In this document: positions 1 to 9,416 of the stretch, one piece after another
Numbering within the stretch: the stretch's first letter is position 1
How the letters are laid out: each line of letters begins with the position of its first letter
Assembly: GCA_964017185.1 (NCBI GenBank)
Contig: OZ024884.1
Coordinates: 19,810,048-19,874,047, forward strand
Source: Rugalucina vietnamica
Taxonomy: Eukaryota > Mollusca > Bivalvia > Lucinida > Lucinidae
Reading direction: 5' to 3'
DNA: 64,000 nt
The notes under the pieces: model-generated
What the model saw: only the letters and a program-made list of their open reading frames with translations
Databases searched by the model: none
What the model was told of the DNA's origin: nothing
Position numbers and translations under genes: made by a program

Positions 1-70
1 CCCGCGGCAATCAGGCAAGAAAATGCCCAAAAACAAAATAAAAGCTATGAACTTCGATGGTAGTCGACAT
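1..70 (-). pseudogene. C-type lectin first exon, partial at window edge (copy A)
   Basis: Read on the minus strand from the ATG at 68-70, this encodes MSTTIEVHSFYFVFG, close to the start of the complete lectin exon at 4065 (MSNTIKVPSFLVLSWAFACL). The same start region and upstream DNA recur at 4041-4190. After about 15 residues the frame meets a TGA, and the expected signal-peptide end (AFSCLIAAG) lies in a neighbouring frame, so the copy looks frameshifted inside the signal peptide, in a T-rich stretch. The rest of the gene lies outside the window. It may be a pseudogene or an assembly slip in a homopolymer. Confidence 0.5.
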
Positions 71-439
71 GTTATTCCGAATCTAAGTGCTTATTTATTA
101 TTCATATTCATATAAAAGCCCGTCATAAAACATCTGTCTACAGTTTTTAAGCATTCGATGACAACGAAAAACGATAGTACACAGCTGATCAACGACTTGT
201 TTTCTCTTCACGAACAGATCTTAAGAACGAAAAATTCAAGCTTCAAGAGTACAGCCTACCTTGCACTACCTTACTCATCGGAAATCTACACTCAGGTTTT
301 TAGACACCCAACGTTTTCTCCGATGCTGCTATTTCTTGTACTTTTTTTAATTAAGTTAAGAGGATGTTTCCTTTCTTACTTCAAGCCAAAGAGGTTCAAG
401 TGGTCAATGACACGGCTAGAAAGTCGGATATTGCAATTC

Positions 440-740
440 CAAAAAAAAAACAAATTATACGAGGAATTGAAGAACAGCCAAAAATGGGAGAAGAGGAACG
501 CATAGTAAGACAACATGAGCGCGACATTGCCGACATCAAAGATTTCCAGTATTAGGTCAAAGAAACTCAAGTTGTCAAGGTTGACCTTTCTAGGGACATA
601 CACACGACCACCTGTCTGAACTGCAACTTTTCTTGCCATGAAAATTGTATTTATGCAGATGATGATCAAAAACATTTTGTGCCAGGCAATGGAGAATAGA
701 ATTTGTAGTGAATGTCTGGATAAAGCCTATGCCTACTAAG
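440..740 (+). pseudogene. AIG1/GIMAP-like GTPase cysteine-rich tail, decayed (copy A)
   Basis: The plus strand reads RGIEEQPKMGEEERIVRQ, then RDIADIKDFQY, then a TAG stop at 553-555. In the same frame it continues as VKETQVVKVDL, SRDIHTTTCLNCNFSCHENC and IYADDDQK. The TTCxxCNFxCHxxC...ADD pattern after a charged helical segment is what I recall for the C-terminal tail of many invertebrate and fish AIG1/GIMAP-type GTPases. The last part (CQAMENRICSECLDKAYAY, about 680-736) is in another frame, implying a frameshift. The GTPase domain is not in the window. Copy B has CAG where this copy has the TAG, so the stop is private to this copy. The family call is from memory and the pseudogene status is seen directly. 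Confidence 0.6.
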
Positions 741-1282
741 AAAGGACAAAATAACCACTGTCCTATAGGCAATCAGCTCTGCATTTGGGGCGCCCAAAAT
801 TCATCCATATCATTTCATGAAAGTTTTGCTTCAAAGCCCGAAACGACATAACACACCCATGATCTTGGATATCAGTTAATGGAATGATAAAACAACCAAA
901 AGTATGTTTTATACGTACTTATCTACAATTCTTTAGTTTTCCAAGTGTGTTTCCTTTTCCTTCTCCTTCAAAGGTTTGATCATCACTCATATTTTTTTTT
1001 CAATTTGTTAATTCTGTTAATATAAAACAAAACTTTATAGGCTCGTATTTTGTTGTTTATCACTTTTTAGCCCATTGGAATCACTGGCCCATTCTTAAAT
1101 TTTGAAAGTACTGGATAGACCAAAGAAGCATAAAATACTTCTTCCTTATACGTTTGACGAAACAAAGATCACTCTGCAGTCACATGGAGACATACCTTCA
1201 ATCCACCAGTTGCTATAAAATTGCTGAAACTAGAATTGTCTAGCCCCACTTCTGAGCTTTTTTTCGGGATGAGAAAACAATG

Positions 1283-1705
1283 ACAGGTAACAATCCCAAG
1301 CTAGATCTTATCAGAACAAAAAATGTCAACTAGTTCTCAAGATATTGAGCGGAAACACAATTCTGAAGTAAATCAAGGGCCGTAACTCCGTCAAAATTTT
1401 TTGAAAAATCATGGGTAACAATCACAAGCTCTTGTCAATGTTACATGTAATGTGCATACAAAATTTTGTCAGATTCTGTCAACTCGTTCTCAAGATATTG
1501 AGCGGAAACAAAATTCTGTAGTATATTAAGGGCCGTTACTCCGTCAAAATTTTGCAAAAACATGATGGGTAACAATCACAAGCTAGATCCTGTCAATGTT
1601 GATCCGCATACAAAATTTGATTTGATTTTGTCAATTCGTTCTCAAGATATTGAGCGGAATCGAAATTCTGATGTAAATCAAGGGCTGTAACTCTGTCAAA
1701 ATTTT

Positions 1706-1738
<33 letters not shown>

Positions 1739-2035
1739 ATAGCCTACGGTAACAGTCCCAAGCTAGATCTTGTCAATGTGGATGTGTATACAAAATTTGG
1801 CCAGATTCTGTGAATTTATTCTCATGAAATTGAGCGGAAAAGCGGAAACGATATTCTGACATAAGTCAAGGGCCGTAACTCTGTCAAAATTTTGCGTAAA
1901 ATGACGGGTAACAATCTCAAGCTCGATCTTGTCAATCTTGATGGCATACAAAATTTGGTCAGATTCTGTCAATTCGCTCTTAAAATAATGAGCGGAAACC
2001 AAACTCTGACGTTAATCAAGACGTTTTTCCAAAGC
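1283..2035. repeat. Tandem array of ~155-bp monomers (array A)
   Basis: About five monomers contain the words GGGTAACAATCCCAAGC, AGATCTTGTCAATGTTGATG, CATACAAAATTTGGTCAGA, TTCTCAAGATATTGAGCGG and GGGCCGTAACTCCGTCAAAA. GAGCGG recurs at about 1345, 1500, 1652, 1832 and 1989, giving periods of 152-157 bp, plus one longer unit swollen by a ~32-nt poly-A run near 1710-1736. The same monomer forms arrays B (5370-6400) and C (6797-7640). Small ORFs in it are by-products of the repeat. Confidence 0.85.
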
Positions 2036-2205
2036 GGGGATATAATAAATGAAATATCATTCACACGCTTATAGGAAGTAAGAAGGAACATAACCAAACA
2101 TGGAAGTGATTTATTTTCATGTTTGTGGACTTTGAAGACATAATTGTCGTGAAAATGCTAACACTGACTTGTAAGTTCATTAATAAGAGCTGTTGCAGGA
2201 CAGCG

Positions 2206-2647
2206 TAGCTCGCCTGATTTGTGCTTTGCCACTAAATCTATTAAAATCTATGACTCATGACACTGACCTCGTTCACTCAGGTGGGTCATGATGGTACAGC
2301 ATAAAACTTTGATCAATATCTACCAACATGCAAAGTATCAACTTGATCCATCTACATATCGAAGAGATATAGACTTATAAAGACTTTAACCAAAAACTTT
2401 AACACAAAATTTCTAAGTCTGTGACCTTGACCTCAAGGTCCACCAGGTGAGTCAGGATAGTACAGCATAAACTTCAGAGCAATATCTACCAACATGCAAA
2501 ATATCAACTTGATCCATCAATTACTTCAAGAGATATAGACTCGTAAAAACTTTAACGAAAAACTTTAACATTTGAGCAACGCCGACGCTAACGCCGACAC
2601 CGGGGTGACTGCAATAGCTCTTCCTGTACTTTCGTACAGGCGAGCTA
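2206..2647 (+). mobile_element. Pearl/Helentron-like non-autonomous element, two core repeats
   Basis: The left end reads TAGCTCGCCTG just after a short hairpin (GCTGTTGCAGGACAGC). The right end is a hairpin CCTGTACTTTCGTACAGG followed by CGAGCTA, so CAGGCGAGCTA mirrors TAGCTCGCCTG. Inside are two ~167-bp core repeats (TACCAACATGCAAAGTATCA; TGACCTTGACC; CTTTAACCAAAAACTTTAAC). Inverted end motifs, a hairpin near the end and variable tandem cores match my memory of bivalve pearl elements and Helentron-associated elements. No protein is encoded. A related copy at 7864 has three cores. Confidence 0.6.
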
Positions 2648-2796
2648 AAAACTAATTTGACATGTTTTAGGATTGCTACAGCAAGGCACATCTACGTATA
2701 TTATGTTAACTTCCAACGACTGTGCATTATCCAACAGTTTGTACTTCTTCCCACATTTGATAACCCATTAAATAAAGGATGTATGTTCATTAGACA

Positions 2797-4065
2797 TTAG
2801 ATATCAATTTGACACAGTTCCTCAAGCTTAGTAGAGCATTGTACATCTCCAAAGTCAAAATTCCAATTACTGTGCATCATCACGCAGTTTCCACTAGTCC
2901 CTTCGTTTGGCTGGTCAGCATTCCATGGGATATTTTTCACAAGATCACCATTATCCCATCTAAAGACACCTTCTTCTGCGATGTCACTAGCTCCTACGTA
3001 TACGTACGCAGATCCAGCTGAAACACGTATTAAAACAATAAATAATAGCAAATGCCTCAAAATATACAGCTGATATACCTAATGTACCTCTACAATAGAA
3101 ACTTGACGCGTTTCGGACTGCCCTTGGGTTTGGCACAGAAATGAATGTTTTATTACTAGGCTTATTATTAGGCTACATACCTGCTCGGAGGTACTCTTTC
3201 ATGAATTTGAAGGCTTCTGTGGAATTGAAGATCATAAGGTGCCCTCCTTCCCTTTGACATTTTTTCTCAGCTTGAAACCAGTCTGACTTATGCTTTTTAT
3301 AGTGTCTCCAGCATAGATTGAGCCTTTTATTGTACATGTAGTTTGAAGGGCATGTCTTCTCTTGGGGAGCTGAAATAAATGGTCAAAACTTTTTAGCATG
3401 CAAACGCGACAACTGTTGATGAATTTTTCGAGAATTTTTTTTGCAGTACAAAATGATAAAATCACCTCGTTCCAAATTGCTCATCCGTGCAGTTATATTT
3501 TCTATTTATTTATTATATGCAGTTTCCCGCCCGGTGTCTGTATTGTTTCCATTAATTTTTGAGCTTTCTATTCTAATACCCTTATCTGAGGGCTTTAAGA
3601 GATAGGCCCCGGTCCGAGTTTGAGTCTTTTGGGCGTAAATTGTACCCGAAATTCCTCTTCATCTTGTTCATATGACCCAAAATTTGGCAGAGCATTTAAA
3701 TCGTTAATTTGTGCCGTCATCACTAAATATCATAGTTGACATATCAAATACCAAAATTAAAGAACATAATGTAACGGAAGGAGCACTTGAATATTTAACA
3801 TACCGGTATTTAGCATACCTTACCTTTATCTCGTTGAAGCTCTTCCAGGCCGGATTCAATGTCTGATAGTCTATCCCCTATTTTCTCCAAACGCCGCAAG
3901 TCTGTCGCCTATTTCCTCTATTCTGCTCTCCAGGCGCATGGTTTTAGTGAGTAGCTTTTCTTCATAATCAAATGTAGAACAAGTAGATTCGAGTCTCACG
4001 GCTGTCAGACAAGCGAACGCCCACGAAAGAACCAAAAAGCTAGGGACCTTGATGGTATTCGACAT
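2797..4065 (-). CDS. Secreted C-type lectin, three exons (minus strand), frameshift in exon 1
   Basis: Exon 1 is 4065-3824, exon 2 is 3369-3181 and exon 3 is 3017-2797, stop TAA at 2799-2797. Both introns are phase 1 with GTAAGG and GTATGT donors and TTTCAG acceptors, so exon 2 joins exon 3 in frame. Exon 1 gives a signal peptide (MSNTIKVPSFLVLSWAFACL) and a heptad-like segment (RLESRIEEIGDRL...IGDRLSDIESGLEEL). Exon 2 gives the first half of the carbohydrate-recognition domain (TCPSNYMY...LCWRHY...WFQAEKKCQREGGHLMIF). Exon 3 gives the second half (YVYVGASD, FRWDNGD, QPNEGTSGNC, FGDVQC, LEELC). QPN stands where EPN or QPD usually sets sugar preference. The exon 1 frame runs into a TAG after GDRLAAFGENRG; the LEKIGDRLSDIE continuation is one base off, implying a 1-nt insertion near 3893 or an assembly error. 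A TATA-like CTTTATAAAT lies about 40 bp upstream of the ATG. Likely role: extracellular glycan recognition. Confidence 0.75.
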
Positions 4066-4599
4066 TCCGGTATTCCGAATCTAACTGCTTATTGATGCTT
4101 ATTTATAAAGTGTTTACATTCATATTAAAGCCTGTCGTATTTAACACCCGCCTTCAGTTTTTACGCATAATTCGATAACAACGAAAAACGATAGTACAAA
4201 AACTTGTTTTCTCTTCACCAACAGGTCTTATGAACGAAAATTCAATCCTGTAGAAAACAGCTCACCTTGCTCCGGACCTCGTCGCAGGTTTCTTCATAGA
4301 CACCCTGAGTTTTCTCCGACGCGTTCTAGTACTTTTAATTAAGTGAAGAAAGAGGAAGTTCAAATTGCTAAATAAAGGTAAAAAATTAAGCTGAGGATTA
4401 TATCTAAACCGCACGCACATCTTCAAAGCATGGTCAAGACATCTTTAAAGTTTTAAATGAATCGGAATAAAACTGTAGGAGTTGCGCACATAAGGTACAT
4501 GTACATATGTACTATAAGGGGGGAGGCCGGGGGGCGGAAGGACGGACATACGGAAGGACGGAATGACAGGAGGACGGATAGCCGAAAACTATGTCCATC

Positions 4600-4842
4600 C
4601 GCTTTTCTTGGAAAAGGTGAGGAACAATAATGCGAGGAACTGAAGAACAACAGAAAATGAGAGAAGAGGAACGGATCGTAAGACAACATTAGCGCGACAT
4701 TGCTAACAACAAAAATTTCGAGTATCAGGTCAACCTTCCTAGGGACATACACACGACCACCTGTCTGAACTGCAACTTTAACTGCCATGAAAATTGTATT
4801 TATGCGAATGATGATCAAAAGATTTTGTGCCAGGATTTGTAG
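4600..4842 (+). pseudogene. AIG1/GIMAP-like GTPase cysteine-rich tail, decayed (copy B)
   Basis: From the ATG at 4630 it reads MRGTEEQQKMREEERIVRQH, then a TAG at 4690-4692. In the same frame follow RDIANNKNFEYQVNL, PRDIHTTTCLNCNFNCHENC and IYANDDQKILCQDL, with a second stop at 4840-4842. It is homologous to 440-740, but its first stop lies where copy A has GAG, and it lacks an in-frame stretch equivalent to KETQVVKV. Two copies with different lesions imply independent decay after duplication. Confidence 0.6.
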
Positions 4843-5369
4843 TGAGAATCTGGATAAAGACTATACCTACTAAGAAAGGACAAAAAAAATCAGCTCTGTA
4901 TTTGCGGCGCCCAAAAAAATTCATCCATATCATTTCATGAACGTTTTGCTTCAAATTCCGGAACGACGAAACACACCTATGATCTTGGATAATTAATGGA
5001 ATGATAAAACAACCAAAGGTATGTTTTATATGTACTTATCTACAATTCTTTAGTTTTCCATCCTTCGCCTTCAAAGGTTTGATACTTTTTTTCAATTTGT
5101 CAATACTGTTTATATAAAACAAAACTTTATAGGCTCGTTACTTGTTGTTTATCACTTTTTAGTCCATTGGAATCATTGGACCATTCTTAAATTTTGAAAG
5201 TATGGAGTGTCACTGTACAGACCAAAGTGGCATACTTCTTCCTTATACGTTTGACGAAACAAATATCTCTTTGCAGTCACATAGAGACATACCTTCAATC
5301 CATCGGTTGCTATAAAATTGCTGAAACTAGAATTGTCTAGCCCCACTTCTGAGCTTGTTTTCAGGGTGA

Positions 5370-5821
5370 GAAAAACAATGACAGGTAACAATCCCAAGCT
5401 AGATCTTATCAAAACAAAAAAATTGGTCTGATTCTGTCAACTAGTTCTCAAGATATTGAGCGGAAACTAAATTCTGAAGTAAATCATGAGCCGTAACTCC
5501 ATGACAATTTTTCGAAAAATGATGGGTAACAATCACAAGCTGGATCTTGTCAGTGTTGATGTGCATACAAAAATTCTGTAGTATATTAAGGGCCGTAACT
5601 CCGTCAAAATTTTGCAAAAATGATGGGTAACAATCCCAAGCTAGATCTTGTCAATGTTAATGTGCATACAAAATTTGGTCAGATTCTGTAAATTCGTTCT
5701 CAAGATATTGAGCGGAAGCAAAATTCTGTAGTACATTAAGGGCCGTAACTCCGTCAAAATTTTGGAAAAATAACAATAAAAAAAAATAAAAAAATAAATA
5801 AAATAAAAAAAAATAATAATA

Positions 5822-5865
<44 letters not shown>

Positions 5866-6010
5866 AACGATGGGTAACAATCACAAGCTAGAGCTTGTCA
5901 ATGTTGATGTGCATACAAAATTTGGTTTAATTCTGTCATTTCGTTCTCAAGATATTGAGCGGAAACGTAATTCTGATGTAAATCAAGGGCTGCAACTCTG
6001 TCAAAATTTT

Positions 6011-6050
<40 letters not shown>

Positions 6051-6400
6051 AATAAATAAATAATAATAATGATAAATTAAAAAAATGACAGCCTACTTTA
6101 ACAGTCCCAAGCTAGATCTTGTCAATGTGGATGTGTATACAAAATTTGGTCAGATTCTGTGAATTTATTCTCAAGATATTGAGCGGAAACAAACTTCTGA
6201 CATAAGTCAAGGGCCGTAACTCTGTCAAAATTTTGCGTTAAATGACGGGTAACAATCTCAAGCTCGATCTTGTCAATGTTGATGGCATACAAAAATTTGG
6301 TCAGATTCTGTCAATTCGTTCTTATGATATTGAGCGGAAACCAAATTCTGACGTAAATCAAGGGCCGTAACTCCGTCAAAATTTTACAAAAATAATAGGT
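5370..6400. repeat. Tandem array of ~155-bp monomers (array B) with long poly-A interruptions
   Basis: The monomer is the same as in array A (TTCTCAAGATATTGAGCGG; GGGCCGTAACTCCGTCAAAA). Two very long A-rich runs interrupt it, at about 5770-5865 and 6014-6060, each placed just after the CAAAATTTTG(C)AAAAA word. This suggests replication slippage in the A-tract that ends the monomer. Confidence 0.85.
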
Positions 6401-6409
6401 AGCAAGTAA

Positions 6410-6650
6410 AGACTTTAACCAAAAACTTTAACACAAAATTTCTAAGTCCGTGACCTTGACCTAATGGCCACCCAGGTGGGTCGTGATGATACAACATAAA
6501 ACTTCAGACCAATATCTATCAACATGCAAAGTGTCAACTTGATCCATCAACATAATTATTCAAGAGATATAGACTTAAAAAACTTTAACCAAACACTTGA
6601 CGCCGGGATGACTGCAATAGCTCTTCCTGTACTTTCGTACAGGCGAGCTA
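6410..6650 (+). mobile_element. Pearl-like element, internally shortened copy
   Basis: It contains one core repeat (GTGACCTTGACCTAATGGCC; CAACATGCAAAGTGTCAACT) and the same right end as 2206-2647 (hairpin CCTGTACTTTCGTACAGG, then CGAGCTA). The left end with TAGCTCGCC is missing, so this copy is truncated on the left or was trimmed during duplication. Confidence 0.6.
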
Positions 6651-6797
6651 AAACTAATTTGACATGTTTTAGGATTGCTACAGCAAGGCACATCTAAGTA
6701 TATTTTGTTAACTTCCATCGACTGTGCATTATCTAACAGTTTGTACTTCTTCCCACATTAGATAACCCATTAAATAAAGGATGTATGTTCATTAGAG
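6651..6797 (-). pseudogene. Orphan lectin 3' flank, coding exon missing
   Basis: This matches 2648-2796, the 3' flank of the lectin gene, almost base for base up to GGATGTATGTTCATTAGA. At 2797 the lectin stop codon and last exon follow; here the sequence switches to GCGGAAACTAAATTCTGAAG of the ~155-bp array. It is the downstream edge of a further lectin copy whose coding part is gone. Confidence 0.65.
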
Positions 6798-7170
6798 CGG
6801 AAACTAAATTCTGAAGTAAATCATGAGCCGTAACTCCATGACAATTTTTCGAAAAATGATGGGTAACAATCACAAGCTAGATCTTGTCAGTGTTAATGTG
6901 CATACAAAAATCGCCAGATTCTGTCAATTCGTTCTCAAGATATTGAGCGGAAACAAAATTCTGTAGTATATTAAGGGCCGTAACTCCGTCAAAATTTTGC
7001 AAAAATGATGGGAAACAATCACAAGCTAGATCCTGTCAATGTTGATCTGCATACAAAATTTGATTAGATTTTGTCAATTCGTTTACAAGATATTGAGCGG
7101 AATCGAAATTCTGATGTAAATGAAGGGCCGTAACTCCGTCAAAATCTTGCAAAAACACAAAAAAATAAAA

Positions 7171-7212
<42 letters not shown>

Positions 7213-7640
7213 ACAGCCTACGCTAACAGTCCCAAGCTAGATCTTATCAATGTGGATGTGTATACAAAATTTGGCCAGATTCTGTGAATTTATTCTCATG
7301 ATAGTGAGCGGAAAAGCGGAAACGAACTTCTGACATAAGTCAAAGGGCCGTAACTATGTCAAAATTTTGCGTAAAATGACGGATAACAATCTCAAGCTCG
7401 ATCTTGTCAATGATGATGGCATACAAAATTTGGTCAGATTCTGTCAATTCTCTCTTAAAATATTGAGTGGAAACCAAATTCTGACGTTAATCAAGGGCCG
7501 TAAAAATTTTACAAAAACTGATGGGTAGCAATCCCAAACTAGGTCTTGTCAATGTTGATGTGTATACAAAATTTGGTCAGTCAGTTCATTCTCAAGATAT
7601 GAGTGGAAACCAAATATTCTCGGAATCACGGAAAGGCGGA
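6797..7640. repeat. Tandem array of ~155-bp monomers (array C)
   Basis: The monomer is the same as in arrays A and B, with a poly-A expansion at about 7175-7210. Downstream, 7670-7850 matches 2035-2200, so this array and its right flank correspond to the second half of block A. Confidence 0.8.
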
Positions 7641-7863
7641 ATGATGGAAGGACAGAGTGAATCCAGCATAGCTCCACTTTTCCAAAGCGGGGATATAATA
7701 AATGAAAGACCAGTCACACGCTTATAGGAAGTAAGAAGGAACATAACCAGAACAAACATGGAAGTGATTTATTTTCATGTTTGTGGACTTTGAAGACATA
7801 ATTGTCGTGAAAATGCTAACACTCAATTGTAAGTCCATTAATAAGAGCTGTCGCAGGACAGCG

Positions 7864-8365
7864 TAGCTCGCCTGACTTGTGCTTTGCCACTCAATCTATT
7901 AAAATCTATGACCCATTACATTGACCTCAAGGTCACTCAAGTGGGTCATGATGGTACAGCATAAAACTTAGATCAATATCTACCAACATGCAAAGTATCA
8001 ATTTGATCCATCTACATATCGAAGAGATATAGACTTATAAAGACTTTAACCAAAAACTTTAACACAAAATTTTTAAGTCAGTGACCTTGACCTAATGGTC
8101 TTTCAGGTGGGTCGTGATGATACAACATAAAATTTAAGACCAATATCTACCAACATGCAAAGTATCAATTTCATCCATCAACATATTCAAGAGCTACAGA
8201 CTTATAAAAACTTTAACCAAAACTTTAACACAATTTCTAAGTCCGTGATCTTGACCTCAAGGTCACCCAGGTGGGTCATGTTGATACAGCATAAAACTTC
8301 AGACCAATATCTACCAACATGCAAACTATCAACTTGCTCCATTAACAACTTCAAGAGATACAGTG
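7864..8365 (+). mobile_element. Pearl-like element with three core repeats, right end missing
   Basis: It starts TAGCTCGCCTGACTTGTGC after the hairpin GCTGTCGCAGGACAGC, like the element at 2206. The TACAG/ACATAAAA word recurs at about 7958, 8120 and 8283, giving three ~165-bp cores. The terminal hairpin and CGAGCTA are absent; the sequence changes at about 8360. Core number therefore varies between copies (two, one and three). Confidence 0.55.
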
Positions 8366-8385
8366 GTATTATGGCTAAAAACCCA

Positions 8386-8600
8386 AATTAGCCGTTTTAA
8401 CGGCTAATTGTAAAATTTCGCGGCGAAATTGTGTGAAAAAAAAGTCAGCGCGGAATTTCGCCGCGAAATTCCGCCGCGAAATTCCGGATTTCGCGGCGAA
8501 ATTGCGTGGCGGAACACGGCGAAAAAGTATACCTGACATTATGCATAAAAATCAATTGACCGGTGTTTCGCGGTGTTTCTCGGCGAAAAAGATGGCAGTC
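8386..8600. repeat. CG-rich palindromic low-complexity cluster
   Basis: It starts with a hairpin (AATTAGCCGTT, 2-nt gap, AACGGCTAATT at 8386-8409). Short palindrome-like words such as TTTCGCGGCGAAATT and AATTTCGCCGCGAAATT then recur several times until about 8595. It is strongly CpG-rich compared with the AT-rich surroundings. The 63-residue ORF across it (MKKKSARNFAAKFRREI...) mirrors the repeat and is not taken as a gene. Confidence 0.6.
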
Positions 8601-8830
8601 ACAAAAGTTTTTTTTTTTGTTTAAATTTTATTTTAATTTGGATGTTTTTATATCAATTCAAGTCGTATCAATATTTTGTTTTCGTTTCCATTTTGTATAA
8701 TGATCATTTTAGTCCCGACAGTCACAAAATTTTACTGTTTAAATTTCATTTTAATTTGTATGCATTTATTTCCTTTCAATTCGTATAAATATTTGTTTTA
8801 ATTTCAATTTTGTATGATAATCGTTTAAGA
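8600..8830. repeat. Two tandem copies of a ~110-bp AT-rich unit
   Basis: The words ATTTTATTTTAATTTGGATG and ATTTCATTTTAATTTGTATG, each followed by TATTT...TCAATTC and TTTCCATTTTGTATAATGAT or TTTCAATTTTGTATGATAAT, occur twice about 110 bp apart. No coding function is seen. Confidence 0.6.
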
Positions 8831-8959
8831 GTTTAAGTTTCTGAGACCCTACTTTATTTTCATGCTTCTTTTTCAGATTAATCAGACTTACCCGATAATA
8901 TCAGATCCTATTATGTAGCTTGATTAACAGAACAAAAGCTTATAGCGGCGTAAGCAATT

Positions 8960-9178
8960 TTCATGGGATGAGGCTGAACGTCAAAGTTACCAATTTTTCA
9001 GTCATGTCTGGACGGAGCTACCGTTTCCTGGGTATTAAGTTGTACTGTGGGTGGTTAATGTGCTTTACTCAGTGACACAACACGGTCTCGCCAGTGCGGA
9101 TCGAACTCATGACCCCTCGATTCGGATTCTGATGTACTACAACTATGCCACCGCGATCCGAACCCACATATGTATACA
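8960..9178 (-). mobile_element. tRNA-derived SINE-like remnant
   Basis: On the minus strand, 9178-9070 reads ATCGCGGTGGCATAGTTG (A-box-like) and, about 45 nt later, GAGTTCGATCCGCAC (B-box-like), then GTGTTGTGTCACTGAGTAAA, which resembles the conserved body of several invertebrate SINEs. No tRNA cloverleaf with paired acceptor ends is present, so this is not called a tRNA gene. Its 3' end and target duplications were not identified. Confidence 0.45.
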
Positions 9179-9416
9179 AGTCTTTGGATTCAACATGATG
9201 AAGCAATCGGCTTCAACTCTTCTTTAGACATTTAATCGCCTGTGGTAATGACACTGCTAAAAGCATCAGTGAATTTTTGACTACGTCAAGTGGACGCCGT
9301 TTCGTTGAAATCAATTTAGTCGAAACGACATACGACCTTCACCGGGTCGATACGATATTCGATCGAATACAAGCAGTCCAGCAAAGTACATGTACACAAC
9401 TGTGTCGAAATTGTCA

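Larger units (their letters stand above)
60..2796. repeat. Segmental duplication, block A (partner 4041-6797)
   Basis: Blocks A and B share the same order of parts: lectin first exon and upstream DNA (minus), AIG1/GIMAP-like tail (plus), a stretch rich in TAGCCCATTGGAATCA-type shared words, a ~155-bp tandem array, a pearl-like element and a lectin 3' flank. The 3' flank around GGATTGCTACAGCAAGGCAC is nearly identical at about 2668 and 6670. Differences are small indels, array length and decay of the coding parts. The order is consistent with tandem duplication of a lectin/AIG1 unit. Confidence 0.75.
4041..6797. repeat. Segmental duplication, block B (partner 60-2796)
   Basis: It starts with the lectin first-exon and promoter region, continues through the AIG1-like tail, array B and a shortened pearl-like element, and ends in the lectin 3' flank at 6651-6797. 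A G-rich insertion with GGAC-type repeats at about 4515-4580 is specific to this block. The block stops abruptly at about 6797, where a third ~155-bp array begins instead of a lectin last exon. Confidence 0.75.

Noticed and set aside
158-505. 115-residue plus ORF at the left edge
   Set aside because: It overlaps the AIG1-like tail in another frame; the tail frame, not this one, is conserved with copy B.
5641-5880. Phe-rich minus ORF
   Set aside because: Reads through poly-A expansions of the ~155-bp array.
1283-7640. CRISPR-like regular repeats
   Set aside because: Units are ~155 bp and head-to-tail with no unique spacers; a satellite-type array in a eukaryotic genome.
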